From an uncultured Fidelibacterota bacterium (GTDB lineage Bacteria; Marinisomatota; Marinisomatia; Marinisomatales; UBA1611): a DNA stretch of 12,861 bases. How positions within the stretch are numbered: the stretch's first letter is position 1; the number at the start of each line of letters is the position of its first letter. The stretch spans positions 1 to 12,861 of the forward strand of contig CAJWPW010000010.1 in assembly GCA_913045415.1 (NCBI GenBank). The letters run 5' to 3'. The notes beneath the pieces are model-generated. The model was not told the DNA's origin and made no database searches. It was given only the letters and a program-made list of their open reading frames with translations. Position numbers and translations under genes: made by a program. Positions 1-8,084 of this stretch are shown here, in pieces.

Positions 1-530
1 TGGGTGTGGATTATCGCGGTGAAACAGGAAATCCGTTTTGGGAAGAAATGGGTCGGAAACATCCAAAACAACTTGTGATTATCCCTTTTAGTTCAAATAA
101 GGAAACGGTCCATTTTTACTGGAACAGCATTGGCGCCAATTGCATTACCGGGGTCTATGAACCTTTCGGATATACTATGTGCGAAACCCTGGACAGAAGA
201 GTACCCGCTATTGTTCAGGATATCGACGGCCCAAAGGAAATCTGTGAATTGGTGAAAGATTCAGTATTCGAATATCATGTGGATAAGGATTTTGAACAGG
301 ATATTGAAAATTTCATGGAATCTGTTTTTCGATTTTGGGACACACATCCTGATGACCGTGCATCCATGGCAAACCACGCCCGCACGGCCCTGGACGGTTT
401 CAGGCCCGAGGTCATCAAAGAAGAATGGAAAAAAGTATTCTTAAGTGTAGAGAATGGGGTTCGGGGTAAATTTTCCGCAGAAGAGTTGGAAAAAATGAAC
501 AGGCGCGAGAAAGAAGAACAGCTTTACTGA
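1..530 (+). CDS. GT4-like retaining glycosyltransferase, C-terminal part (5' end outside window)
   Basis: The reading frame is open from the first base (full codons from base 3), so the true start lies upstream and only about 176 C-terminal residues are present. Visible is the nucleotide-sugar-binding half of a GT-B glycosyltransferase: a Rossmann-like strand (KQLVIIPFSS), then YEPFGYTMCE, which supplies the E-x7-E pair typical of retaining GT4/GT5 enzymes, then RRVPAIVQDIDGPKEI, the usual donor-loop region. The protein ends in a charged helical tail rich in Glu, Lys and Arg. GT4-like enzymes transfer a sugar from a nucleotide donor to a glycan, lipid or small acceptor, usually in the cytoplasm; the acceptor cannot be told from this fragment. 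It converges on the pullulanase-like gene with only 10 bases between stop codons. A role in glycogen or storage-glucan metabolism is suggested only by the neighbours. The GTG at base 6 is an internal Val codon, not a start. Confidence 0.75.
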   Translation, partial: GVDYRGETGNPFWEEMGRKHPKQLVIIPFSSNKETVHFYWNSIGANCITGVYEPFGYTMCETLDRRVPAIVQDIDGPKEICELVKDSVFEYHVDKDFEQDIENFMESVFRFWDTHPDDRASMANHARTALDGFRPEVIKEEWKKVFLSVENGVRGKFSAEELEKMNRREKEEQLY

Positions 531-540
531 TACAGTATAG

Positions 541-2523
541 CTAATTAATCCTTTGTAGTACCATTCCGGAAGTGGGAGGAATGGAGATTTTACCGGAAAC
601 TTGGCGAATCCCGTTCAAATTCACTTCTTCATTGTCAACGATTAATTGCCATTTTCCTTCAGGCAAGTCTGTTTCAACAGCAGTAGAATTTTCACCATTT
701 ATATAAACCGCAATTCGGTTCCGGATCACATATCCCAAAGCGTGATCTGCTAATCCCTGGAATTTGAAATCCTTTTTAGTAGCGTGGCGGAATTCAGTGT
801 GTGTTCTACGAAGGTCAATTAATCCGCTATAATAATCAGCTAATTCCTTATTTTGCTCTTTTTCAAGCCAGTTGACCCAATTGGTTTCGTTATCCTTATT
901 GTATGGGTTCCGATCCATTTTCCCCACATTTGGATCATGCGCATCTGTTTCTGCGATGATTTGACTGTGAGCCCAGTCCTGACCTTGATGAATAATAGGG
1001 ATTCCCTGACTGGTAAGGAGAATCAAGGCGCCCAGTTTGTTTTTCCTTAAAAGATCATCGTCCAGTTCAATATGCTTCATGGGATCATCAATGATATCAT
1101 CTTTTGAATTCCTGCTGCTGGACAGGCGCAGATAGTCGTTCAAACAATAATCATCGTGGACTTCTAAAAAATTGACCGCATGGGCCGGTGATTGATAAAT
1201 ATTGGGTGTGCCTAGAATAAGGGCTTGAAGGTTTTCTAAAGTTTCGCTGTCTCGGAAATTCCCGAATAGAAATCCTTTTTCATCATAATTATGGAGGTCG
1301 CCACGAAGGACATCTCTAAATTTTGCATTAAAGGAACCCCATCCTAATTCAGAAAATTCCTTTTCTCTTTCATTCCAAGCCTCCCCATAAATGATCACAT
1401 TTGGATTGATCTTTTTTAATTCATCTATAATAAATGTTGCCGTTTCAGCTGAAAGGAGGTGAGCCTGATCAAAGCGGAAACCATCAATATGGTAGTCCGT
1501 CATCCAGTATTTCAAGCTTTCAATGATATAGTCGCGGACAGGTTGATGATCGGATGCCAATAAATTCCCGCAACATTGGCTAAGAAAATCACCTTGTTCA
1601 TCCAATTTGAAATAGACGGTTTTATCGATGTATTTCAACGGGTGCCAATCATAATTGGAAATATGGTTCACCACTACATCCAAAATAACTGCCATTCCTT
1701 CTTGATGTAGGGATTTTACCATACTTTTCATCTCCGAAATAGCACGGCCATCAGTCCCATTCCAAGCTAATGGTTCATTAGTACCATCTGTTGCATAATA
1801 ACTTTCCGGTGCCATGAAAAATGTCGGCATATAACCCCAGTGATTTCTCTCATATGGATTCCAATCATTATACATCCCATCAGCGTCCTGTCTATATGGA
1901 ATTTCAAAATTAGCAAAATCCCAAAGGGGCAGGAATTGAACTGCATTTACACCCAAAGATTTTAAATGTTCGATACCACCATTTTGATCTTTTTCAATAA
2001 ATCCGAGATAGGAACCTTTTGCGGTAGCATTGGATGACTTGTGAACAGTCATGTCTCGAACATGAGCTTCATATATTATGAGATCTCGAGGATGGATATT
2101 TGTCCATGTATCACCTTCCCAATCAAATGCGGCGTCAATAACCAATGATTTTGCTACATGTCGCCAATTATTTTGTGTGACAGTTGCTTTAGAATAAGGA
2201 TCTGCCACAATTACATTTTCATCATTCCATGGTCCTGTGAGCCGGTAACCATACATAGTGCCCAATGGTGCATTCTTTAAAAAGTATGTCCAATCACCAT
2301 TTTTTAATTTTTCCATTGGATATTCAAAGCCAGATTCGTCATCTACCTTTTCAAAGATTACAAGTTTTACTATATCAGAAGATGGTGCATAGATCTTGAA
2401 TTCAATGCCTCCTGGTCTCAGGAAAGCACCATAGCTCAGGCCAAGTTTTGTTACAGGTTGCATACAGGAACTTATCATAATGATTAACGAAATGGTGTAA
2501 AAGGTTTTTATAAAATTATTCAT
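541..2523 (-). CDS. Pullulanase-like GH13 lipoprotein (alpha-1,6-glucan debranching)
   Basis: Predicted 660-aa envelope lipoprotein that should hydrolyse alpha-1,6 branches in pullulan, starch or glycogen. I place the start at the ATG at 2523: it gives a 19-residue signal peptide ending in the lipobox ISSC (lipidated Cys20). An in-frame TTG at 2550 would add nine polar residues and weaken the signal. Residues about 26-110 look like the CBM48/E-set domain found before pullulanase catalytic barrels (FKIYAPSSDIVKLVIFEK, then GYRLTGPW). The GH13 barrel follows with all four conserved regions: DVVVNH (282-287), FRFDQA with nucleophile Asp352, YGEAW with acid/base Glu381, and VHDD with transition-state stabiliser Asp457. 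The type I pullulanase signature YNWGYDP is represented by a variant, NHWGYMP (227-233), so strict specificity is uncertain; isoamylase or a related debranching activity is possible. The C-terminal 90 residues are the usual GH13 beta-sandwich. It is divergent from a second GH13 gene with a shared promoter gap. Confidence 0.88.
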   Translation of the reverse strand: MNNFIKTFYTISLIIMISSCMQPVTKLGLSYGAFLRPGGIEFKIYAPSSDIVKLVIFEKVDDESGFEYPMEKLKNGDWTYFLKNAPLGTMYGYRLTGPWNDENVIVADPYSKATVTQNNWRHVAKSLVIDAAFDWEGDTWTNIHPRDLIIYEAHVRDMTVHKSSNATAKGSYLGFIEKDQNGGIEHLKSLGVNAVQFLPLWDFANFEIPYRQDADGMYNDWNPYERNHWGYMPTFFMAPESYYATDGTNEPLAWNGTDGRAISEMKSMVKSLHQEGMAVILDVVVNHISNYDWHPLKYIDKTVYFKLDEQGDFLSQCCGNLLASDHQPVRDYIIESLKYWMTDYHIDGFRFDQAHLLSAETATFIIDELKKINPNVIIYGEAWNEREKEFSELGWGSFNAKFRDVLRGDLHNYDEKGFLFGNFRDSETLENLQALILGTPNIYQSPAHAVNFLEVHDDYCLNDYLRLSSSRNSKDDIIDDPMKHIELDDDLLRKNKLGALILLTSQGIPIIHQGQDWAHSQIIAETDAHDPNVGKMDRNPYNKDNETNWVNWLEKEQNKELADYYSGLIDLRRTHTEFRHATKKDFKFQGLADHALGYVIRNRIAVYINGENSTAVETDLPEGKWQLIVDNEEVNLNGIRQVSGKISIPPTSGMVLQRIN

Positions 2524-2548
2524 ATTATTGGGATGATTATTATTTATC

Positions 2549-2564
2549 AACTCTAAATAGAGTT
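2549..2564. promoter_or_regulatory. Inverted repeat in divergent GH13 promoter gap (possible operator)
   Basis: The 56 bases between the two divergent GH13 genes contain AACTCTA-AA-TAGAGTT, a perfect 7-bp inverted repeat with a 2-base centre. It sits 15 bases from the plus-strand ATG and 25 bases from the minus-strand ATG, where a dimeric repressor could silence both genes. No confident -35/-10 pair is visible because the gap is AT-rich throughout. The dyad overlaps the possible TTG start at 2550, another reason to prefer the downstream ATG. Operator function is inferred from position and symmetry only. Confidence 0.4.
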
Positions 2565-2579
2565 ACTAAATTACAACTA

Positions 2580-4922
2580 ATGATTCGGGTTAAAAACATT
2601 CTCTCACTTTCTCTTTTAATATTTGTTTCATGTGAATTTCACACTGCAATGGATCCTCTTTATCCAATACCGGTTTTGAAAGTGAAAATGGGAGAGGAAA
2701 AGGCATTTGATCTTTCCAATTATTTTAGGAATGAAAATGTCAATCTCTTGTTCAATGAGTCTTTACAACATATTTCATTATTGGGTAACGAGTTAATAAT
2801 AGATGCTTCTTCAGTTACATCCGGGTTCGAAAATATTTCCTTAATTGCAGATGGGCAACCCATTCATATTTTAATTGAATATGAGTTTATGGCTCGACAT
2901 ACCTTTTCATTTGAATCTGAAAAAGCAAACACGGTGGTTGTTATGGGTGGATTTAATGATTGGTCACGATCTGCGTTGCCATTACTAAAACGTGGAAATC
3001 AATTTAGTCGGACGGTTTTTATGTCCCCCAAAAAGCATGAATATAAATTTGTGGTAGATGGTATCGAAGAAATTGATCCGGAAAATCCTGTTTTTATTTC
3101 AAATAATATTGGTGGTTGGAACTCTATTTTAGATTTAAGAGATCAAAATATTACAGAACCGGGTATGCTAGTAAAAAATCATCATAAAGGGAATTGGCTG
3201 CATTTTGAATATTTACCATCGAACGAAGGGGCATCACCCCAGGATTGGATTGTTTTGTTGGACAATAAAGAACTTCATGCCGATATAGTTGATCTATTAT
3301 CTGGTGGAGGGGTAAAGGTTAATATTTCTGGAGTTAAGGAAGGGCTCTTGAGAATATTTGGACGAGATTCCAAAGGACGTATGATTCCTGAGAATCAAAC
3401 AATAATTCGAAATGGAGAGCCATTGTCATCTAATTCTGATGATTGGCATTTCGCCATTATTTATAACATAATGGTGGATCGGTTTAGGGATGGAGATGTA
3501 TCAAATAATAAACCAATCCATGATCCAAAACTTCATGAATTGGCCAATTTTATGGGTGGTGACTTTGCTGGGATTCAACAAAAACTGGATGAAGGATATT
3601 TTAAAGACCTAGGGGTGAATACATTATGGATTTCTCCTATTCAAAAACAACCGGACAGCAGTTGGGTGGAATGGGTTCCACCAAATAGGACCTTTTCTGG
3701 TTATCACGGTTATTGGCCGATTGAACCACGGAAAATTGACCCAAGATTTGGAAAAAGTGAAGAATTTCACAGCATTGTAAAAGCGGCTCATCAAACAGGG
3801 ACGAAAGTTATTTTGGATTTTGTTTCAAACCACGTCCACCAAGACCATCCATATTTAAGAGATCATAAGAATTGGTTCGGGACTGTAAATCTCCCGGATG
3901 GACGACTGAATATTCGCCAATGGGATGGGGACACTCGCCTTACAACTTGGTTTGATGAATTCATTCCTTCATTTGATTTTCCATCCGCACCTGTTGCAAT
4001 AAATCAAGTGGTAGAAGATGCAATGTGGTGGATGGGAGAATATGATCTTGATGGATTTCGGCAGGATGCTGTGAAACATGTTCCCCATTCATTTTGGAAA
4101 TCTCTTACAAGATCAGCAAAAATAAGATTTCCTGAAAAAAATATTTATCAAATTGGAGAAACTTTTGGATCGGACGAATTGATTGGTTCCTATGTTAATC
4201 CTGCAGAATTGGATGCGCAATTCAATTTCAGTATTTACTTTAATTCACGAGGAGTTTTTAGCTCTGATCAGCCAAATTTCTCTGATCTAGGGGATGTTAT
4301 AGCAGAGAACAGAAGTACATTTGGTCCAATTCATTTGATGGGTAATATAACCAGTAGCCACGATCAACTTCGATTTTCAGGCTATGCGGATGGCCAAATT
4401 CAATTCAGTGATAATGGGACCGCAAGATCATTTGATGATCCGGTTGGAAAGATACGCCATATATCTACCTACTCTAAAATGGCAAATTTTCATGCATTTA
4501 ACATAACACAACCGGGCATTCCTATTATTTATTATGGAGAAGAAATTGCATTGATGGGAGAAGGAGACCCGGGAAATCGACGAATGATGCGATTCAATAT
4601 TTCAGATAATGAAATGGAATTGAAAAAAACATTTTCTGTATTAAATGGTTTAAGGACTGAATATTCCAGCCTGGCTTTGGGGGACCAAATGATTCTTTAT
4701 AATGAAGGTCCTGTTTTAGTCCTCCTGAAAAAATATTTTAATGAAATGATTCTTGTAGCTTTTAACAATAGTCAAGATTCTAAAACCATCGAAATTGAAT
4801 TCCCTTTTGAGAAAACTCTTTTAACTAAATTGATTGGTCCAGGGCATTATGAAATGAATGATAAACTGATAAAATTGACAATAAATCCATTGAGTCATGA
4901 TTTCTATTTTTCAGAAAAATAG
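2580..4922 (+). CDS. GH13 alpha-amylase / neopullulanase-type lipoprotein with CBM48-like domain
   Basis: A 780-aa predicted envelope lipoprotein hydrolysing alpha-1,4-linked glucans. The signal peptide ends at VSC (Cys18), with Phe at the lipobox -3 position, which is slightly atypical. Residues about 105-185 form a glycogen-binding (CBM48/AMPK-beta-like) domain, marked by GGFNDWS, HEYKFVVDG and the downstream Asn/Trp segment. The catalytic barrel runs from about 290 to 690. It shows FMGGDFAGI (324-332), region I DFVSNH (413-418), region II GFRQDAVKH with nucleophile Asp496, region III IGET with acid/base Glu527, and region IV SSHD with Asp595. GIPIIYYGEE (646-655) is the typical late-barrel segment. 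The order of domains resembles neopullulanase and SusA-like amylases of Bacteroidota. Residues about 20-105 and 190-280 contain extra beta-rich domains I cannot name. There is no Shine-Dalgarno before the ATG. The 3' end overlaps the CotH gene by 26 bases, implying co-transcription. The exact substrate is inferred. Confidence 0.9.
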   Translation: MIRVKNILSLSLLIFVSCEFHTAMDPLYPIPVLKVKMGEEKAFDLSNYFRNENVNLLFNESLQHISLLGNELIIDASSVTSGFENISLIADGQPIHILIEYEFMARHTFSFESEKANTVVVMGGFNDWSRSALPLLKRGNQFSRTVFMSPKKHEYKFVVDGIEEIDPENPVFISNNIGGWNSILDLRDQNITEPGMLVKNHHKGNWLHFEYLPSNEGASPQDWIVLLDNKELHADIVDLLSGGGVKVNISGVKEGLLRIFGRDSKGRMIPENQTIIRNGEPLSSNSDDWHFAIIYNIMVDRFRDGDVSNNKPIHDPKLHELANFMGGDFAGIQQKLDEGYFKDLGVNTLWISPIQKQPDSSWVEWVPPNRTFSGYHGYWPIEPRKIDPRFGKSEEFHSIVKAAHQTGTKVILDFVSNHVHQDHPYLRDHKNWFGTVNLPDGRLNIRQWDGDTRLTTWFDEFIPSFDFPSAPVAINQVVEDAMWWMGEYDLDGFRQDAVKHVPHSFWKSLTRSAKIRFPEKNIYQIGETFGSDELIGSYVNPAELDAQFNFSIYFNSRGVFSSDQPNFSDLGDVIAENRSTFGPIHLMGNITSSHDQLRFSGYADGQIQFSDNGTARSFDDPVGKIRHISTYSKMANFHAFNITQPGIPIIYYGEEIALMGEGDPGNRRMMRFNISDNEMELKKTFSVLNGLRTEYSSLALGDQMILYNEGPVLVLLKKYFNEMILVAFNNSQDSKTIEIEFPFEKTLLTKLIGPGHYEMNDKLIKLTINPLSHDFYFSEK

Positions 4923-7215
4923 ATTTATTTTTTCACTTATTTTTTTAAGTTTTCTTTTCGGCGATGAATCGTGGAAAGTTTACGATGATTCAGAAATGGC
5001 CATTATAGAAATCACGGTGGATCCTGAAGATTTAATCTGGATTTACGAAAATATTAACAGTGATTCTTTTCACCCAGCAACAATCCATTTTCAAAATGGA
5101 TATATTGATGAGATTATTGATTCAGTTGGTTTTAGGCTACGTGGGAACACATCAAGGAATGCGCACAAAAAATCCTTTAAATTGGATTTTAATCATTTTA
5201 TTTCCGGAAGGGACTTTTATGATGTTGAAAAAATAAATCTCAATGGTGAGCATAATGATCCTTCCATTGTCCGGTCAAAACTCTGTTGGGATTTTTATCA
5301 GGAAATTGGTGTCCCCTCAACAAGAGCATCCCACACAAAGGTGTTCATCAATGGTGAATATTATGGATTATATATTTCGATTGAACATATTGATGATACT
5401 TTTTTAAAACGAAATTATGAGGATGATTCTGGAAATCTCTGGAAATGTATTTGGCCGGCAGATTTGACTTATCGTGGGGATAACCCAGAAGATTATTATC
5501 CATATTATGATGATACACGACCCTATGAATTAAAAACGAATAAAGAAGAATATGATTATTCTAAATTAGCTCGTTTAATCAGGATCATAGACCAAGCACC
5601 AGATTCCTTAGAAATGGTTTTGAGTATTAAAGAAACACTCCAATATTTTGCAGTTAATATTTTAACAGGAAGTTGGGATGACTATCGGTTTCTTCGAAAT
5701 AACTTTTATTTATATCACAATCCTAGTGATGATCTCATTCATTGGATTCCTTATGATTATGATAATTCATTCAGCGTCGATTGGTTTGATATTGATTGGT
5801 CATCCATTAATCCATACGATTATGCGGTGATAGATGGGGATGGTCGGCCACTTACTGATTATCTCTTCAGCCATGTTCGTTACAAAAATTTATTTACTCA
5901 TTTTTTAGAATTTTATATAAATACAAGTTTTAGCAATTCGGAATGGGACAATCAATTGGATTCTTGGCACAATGCTTCCATGGCAGCAGCACAGGACGAT
6001 GAATGGCGAACGCTGGATTATGGGTTTAATATGTCGGACTTTAATTCAAGTTATGGATATAACTACCAAAATCAACATATTAAACAAGGCATTAAAAGAT
6101 TTATTTCTGATCGTGTTTCATCATTAAATGATCAACTGTATTACTCTGGCGAAGATCCATTTATTTATGAAGTTATTCCATCTCATCAATCTATGTTATT
6201 GAATGATACTTTTTCAATAAGTGTATCTGCTTTTGGTCCTGTTGGAATAGATAATATCATTTTCCATTATCGTATAAACTCAAATGATTGGGAAACATTT
6301 CAATTAAGTTACAGTCCTATTGAGAATTCAAAAAAGGTAGAAGAGCAAGATCGCTGGTTTGGTACAGTTGTTATGGAGACAGAAGGTGAGATTGATTGGT
6401 ATTTAACGGCAATTAAAAATGGTGCAGTTGAACGATATCCAATTGAAGGATATAAATCTCTGACAATTGTAAATCCGAATGATATAAATGATATTCAAAT
6501 AAATGAATTACTTGCGATTAATGATCTAACACTTGGTGATGATTATGGCGAATTTGATGATTGGATTGAACTTATTAACCATGGGGAAACACCAGTTGAA
6601 TTAGATGGCTATTATTTAACTGATAATGAAAATCAATTAACCAAGTGGCCTTTCCCATTTACAAATATTTCAATTGAACCAGATAGTTTTCTCGTCATTT
6701 GGTGTGATAATGATGATGAACAGGGCGATTTACATACCAATTTTAAACTTTCTTCAGGAGGTGAATTTTTGGCAATAGTGTCACCCGATGGTAGTACAAT
6801 TCTTGATTCTATAACATTCCCTGAACAAGATGCAGATATTTCTTATGGTAGAGTTGCGGAAGAACTATCACTCTGGGATTATATGACGCCGACGCCAGGG
6901 TCTGCGAATAGTATTTTATCTTTAGTTAGTGATATAACCCCAACGGAAATTTCTATTCATAGCGTTTTTCCAAATCCATTCAATTCATCCATTACTATTG
7001 AGATGAGTGTTGGTAATCCGAATCAATCTGTTGAAATCGCTTTTATTTCTCTTTTGGGGCAAACGATTTCAACTTCAATTCATGAATTTTCCACAATTGG
7101 CTCTCATCAAATCAATTTTGATTTAACACCCTTTAACATGAGTTCAGGAGTTTATTTCATCAAAATAAATCAAAATGGTTTTATTGATTCTAGAAAAATT
7201 CTTTATTTAAAATAA
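4897..7215 (+). CDS. Secreted CotH-kinase family protein with lamin-tail domain and T9SS sorting domain
   Basis: A 772-aa secreted multidomain protein. Residues 1-22 are a Sec signal peptide. Residues about 35-410 match the CotH kinase family (atypical protein kinases named for Bacillus spore coat protein H): LRGNTSRN (81-88), KKSFKLDFN (91-99), NGEHNDPS (116-123), NGEYYGLYISIEHID (152-166), YELKTN (210-215), GSWDDY then NNFYLYH (258-274), and WIPYDYDNSF (283-292) with the metal-binding Asp-x-Asp. All expected motifs appear intact, so kinase activity is plausible. A beta-sandwich region (about 420-525) precedes a lamin-tail domain (LTD, about 532-650, with INELLAIN, DWIELIN and LDGYYLTD). The C-terminus (about 684-772) is a T9SS type A sorting domain with FPNPFN, SSGVYFIKI and a terminal Lys-rich strand. 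The ATG lies inside the upstream amylase gene in another frame and gives a good signal peptide, so the overlap is believable. The substrate is unknown; the context suggests a surface function linked to glucan use. Confidence 0.9.
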   Translation: MISIFQKNRFIFSLIFLSFLFGDESWKVYDDSEMAIIEITVDPEDLIWIYENINSDSFHPATIHFQNGYIDEIIDSVGFRLRGNTSRNAHKKSFKLDFNHFISGRDFYDVEKINLNGEHNDPSIVRSKLCWDFYQEIGVPSTRASHTKVFINGEYYGLYISIEHIDDTFLKRNYEDDSGNLWKCIWPADLTYRGDNPEDYYPYYDDTRPYELKTNKEEYDYSKLARLIRIIDQAPDSLEMVLSIKETLQYFAVNILTGSWDDYRFLRNNFYLYHNPSDDLIHWIPYDYDNSFSVDWFDIDWSSINPYDYAVIDGDGRPLTDYLFSHVRYKNLFTHFLEFYINTSFSNSEWDNQLDSWHNASMAAAQDDEWRTLDYGFNMSDFNSSYGYNYQNQHIKQGIKRFISDRVSSLNDQLYYSGEDPFIYEVIPSHQSMLLNDTFSISVSAFGPVGIDNIIFHYRINSNDWETFQLSYSPIENSKKVEEQDRWFGTVVMETEGEIDWYLTAIKNGAVERYPIEGYKSLTIVNPNDINDIQINELLAINDLTLGDDYGEFDDWIELINHGETPVELDGYYLTDNENQLTKWPFPFTNISIEPDSFLVIWCDNDDEQGDLHTNFKLSSGGEFLAIVSPDGSTILDSITFPEQDADISYGRVAEELSLWDYMTPTPGSANSILSLVSDITPTEISIHSVFPNPFNSSITIEMSVGNPNQSVEIAFISLLGQTISTSIHEFSTIGSHQINFDLTPFNMSSGVYFIKINQNGFIDSRKILYLK

Positions 7216-7263
7216 GAGACTATAAATTAAGAAAATGAAAGCAATTTACTTTTGGGGATTATA

Positions 7264-7656
7264 CTAATTCTGTACCCAGAATACATGATCCATTCGAACC
7301 TCGTCCAATAGATCATCATATCCAATGCAACGACCTTTAACTGTAATTGAATCTCCTATAACCGTTTTTATTTCAGTATTCGGTTCTGGTGCACAAATCA
7401 ACTTATGGTTCAGGATCAATAAAAGGGAATCCATCCCTGTAACTTCACCTTCAACCTGAACAATTTTAAATAGTATATCTTTTGAAGCATCAACCTGGAA
7501 CCGCCAAATTAAATCTTTCGCAGTTGTCACTAAAACAGGTTTCTCCTTTTTATAATCAATTTTCATTGATTGGGTGTAGTAATATAATGCACCCAGGGCG
7601 ATGATTGGGATAAGGGAACGAATAATTTTCCAATTCATTTCTCTACGTGTGATCAT
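7264..7656 (-). CDS. Membrane-anchored OB-fold protein (tRNA_anti-like family)
   Basis: A 130-aa protein with one N-terminal membrane segment (about residues 11-27), after which the chain should lie in the periplasm. The rest resembles the tRNA_anti-like OB-fold family seen as small envelope proteins in Bacteroidota: TAKDLIWRFQVD (45-56), then VEGEVTGMDS (68-77), and the closing strand ITVKGRCIGYDD (104-115). Two Cys (88 and 110) could pair. Despite the family name, nothing here indicates RNA binding, and no function is established. Met1 (7656) and Met7 (7638) are both reasonable starts; the latter begins directly at the charged edge of the membrane helix. The gene is divergent from the cytochrome c gene across 62 bases and converges with the CotH gene across 48 bases. 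From memory, proteins of this family often neighbour YceI and DUF5777 genes, which supports a shared role here. Confidence 0.7.
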   Translation of the reverse strand: MITRREMNWKIIRSLIPIIALGALYYYTQSMKIDYKKEKPVLVTTAKDLIWRFQVDASKDILFKIVQVEGEVTGMDSLLLILNHKLICAPEPNTEIKTVIGDSITVKGRCIGYDDLLDEVRMDHVFWVQN

Positions 7657-7718
7657 GTCATATTAAATTTTGGCGAAGATTCATTAGAAATCCCGTTATT
7701 ATAAAGAGAGAATTTAAA

Positions 7719-8084
7719 TTGAAGAATACTATCACCATAACATTGTTACTGTGTATCTGTTTTTCCGGATGTGAAAAAAATGTAGAAGAAGACCACGAAA
7801 ACAATTCTGTGGATTGTTCCGTAGTTAAGGCCTACTATACTGAAAATGTTGCTCCCATTTTATCATCGAATTGTATTGGATGTCATTCAGGGTCCACGGC
7901 ATCGGCCGGATTACATTTGGACTCGTATACAAGCGTTGACTCTGCTATCAAATCAGGAAATGTTTTGGATCGTGTAAATCGCAATAGTGGTGACAATGGA
8001 TTTATGCCACAAGGCGGACAAAAATTATCGAATGCCAATTTGGATATTCTGCAAACATTTTTCGATATGGAATGCAGCGAATGA
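7719..8084 (+). CDS. Mono-heme cytochrome c lipoprotein
   Basis: A 121-aa predicted lipoprotein that should carry one covalently bound heme. The signal peptide ends at FSGC (Cys18). The heme-binding motif CIGCH is at 52-56, and FMPQGG (95-100) supplies Met96 as the probable second axial ligand, giving a His/Met low-spin heme. The spacing and the LHLDSY segment resemble the small planctomycete-type cytochrome c domain (PSCyt1-like). Cys33 and Cys118 flank the domain and could form a disulphide. The start is a TTG. It is preferred because it gives an exact lipoprotein signal, and a purine-rich AGAGAG (7705-7710) lies 8 bases upstream. The stop overlaps the YceI start as ATGA. It probably passes electrons at the periplasmic face of a membrane; donor and acceptor are unknown. 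Which membrane carries the lipid anchor cannot be told. Confidence 0.85.
   Translation: MKNTITITLLLCICFSGCEKNVEEDHENNSVDCSVVKAYYTENVAPILSSNCIGCHSGSTASAGLHLDSYTSVDSAIKSGNVLDRVNRNSGDNGFMPQGGQKLSNANLDILQTFFDMECSE

Noticed and set aside
853..1050. 65-codon plus-strand frame inside the pullulanase-like gene
   Set aside because: Antisense shadow of a gene with intact GH13 motifs; no domain or initiation signal.
2524..2550. TTG start at 2550 for the pullulanase-like gene
   Set aside because: It would add nine polar Asn/His-rich residues before a complete lipoprotein signal and would run into the dyad; the ATG at 2523 is better.
7216..7263. Bidirectional terminator between the CotH and OB-fold genes
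   Set aside because: These 48 bases hold no convincing stem-loop or T-run in either direction.
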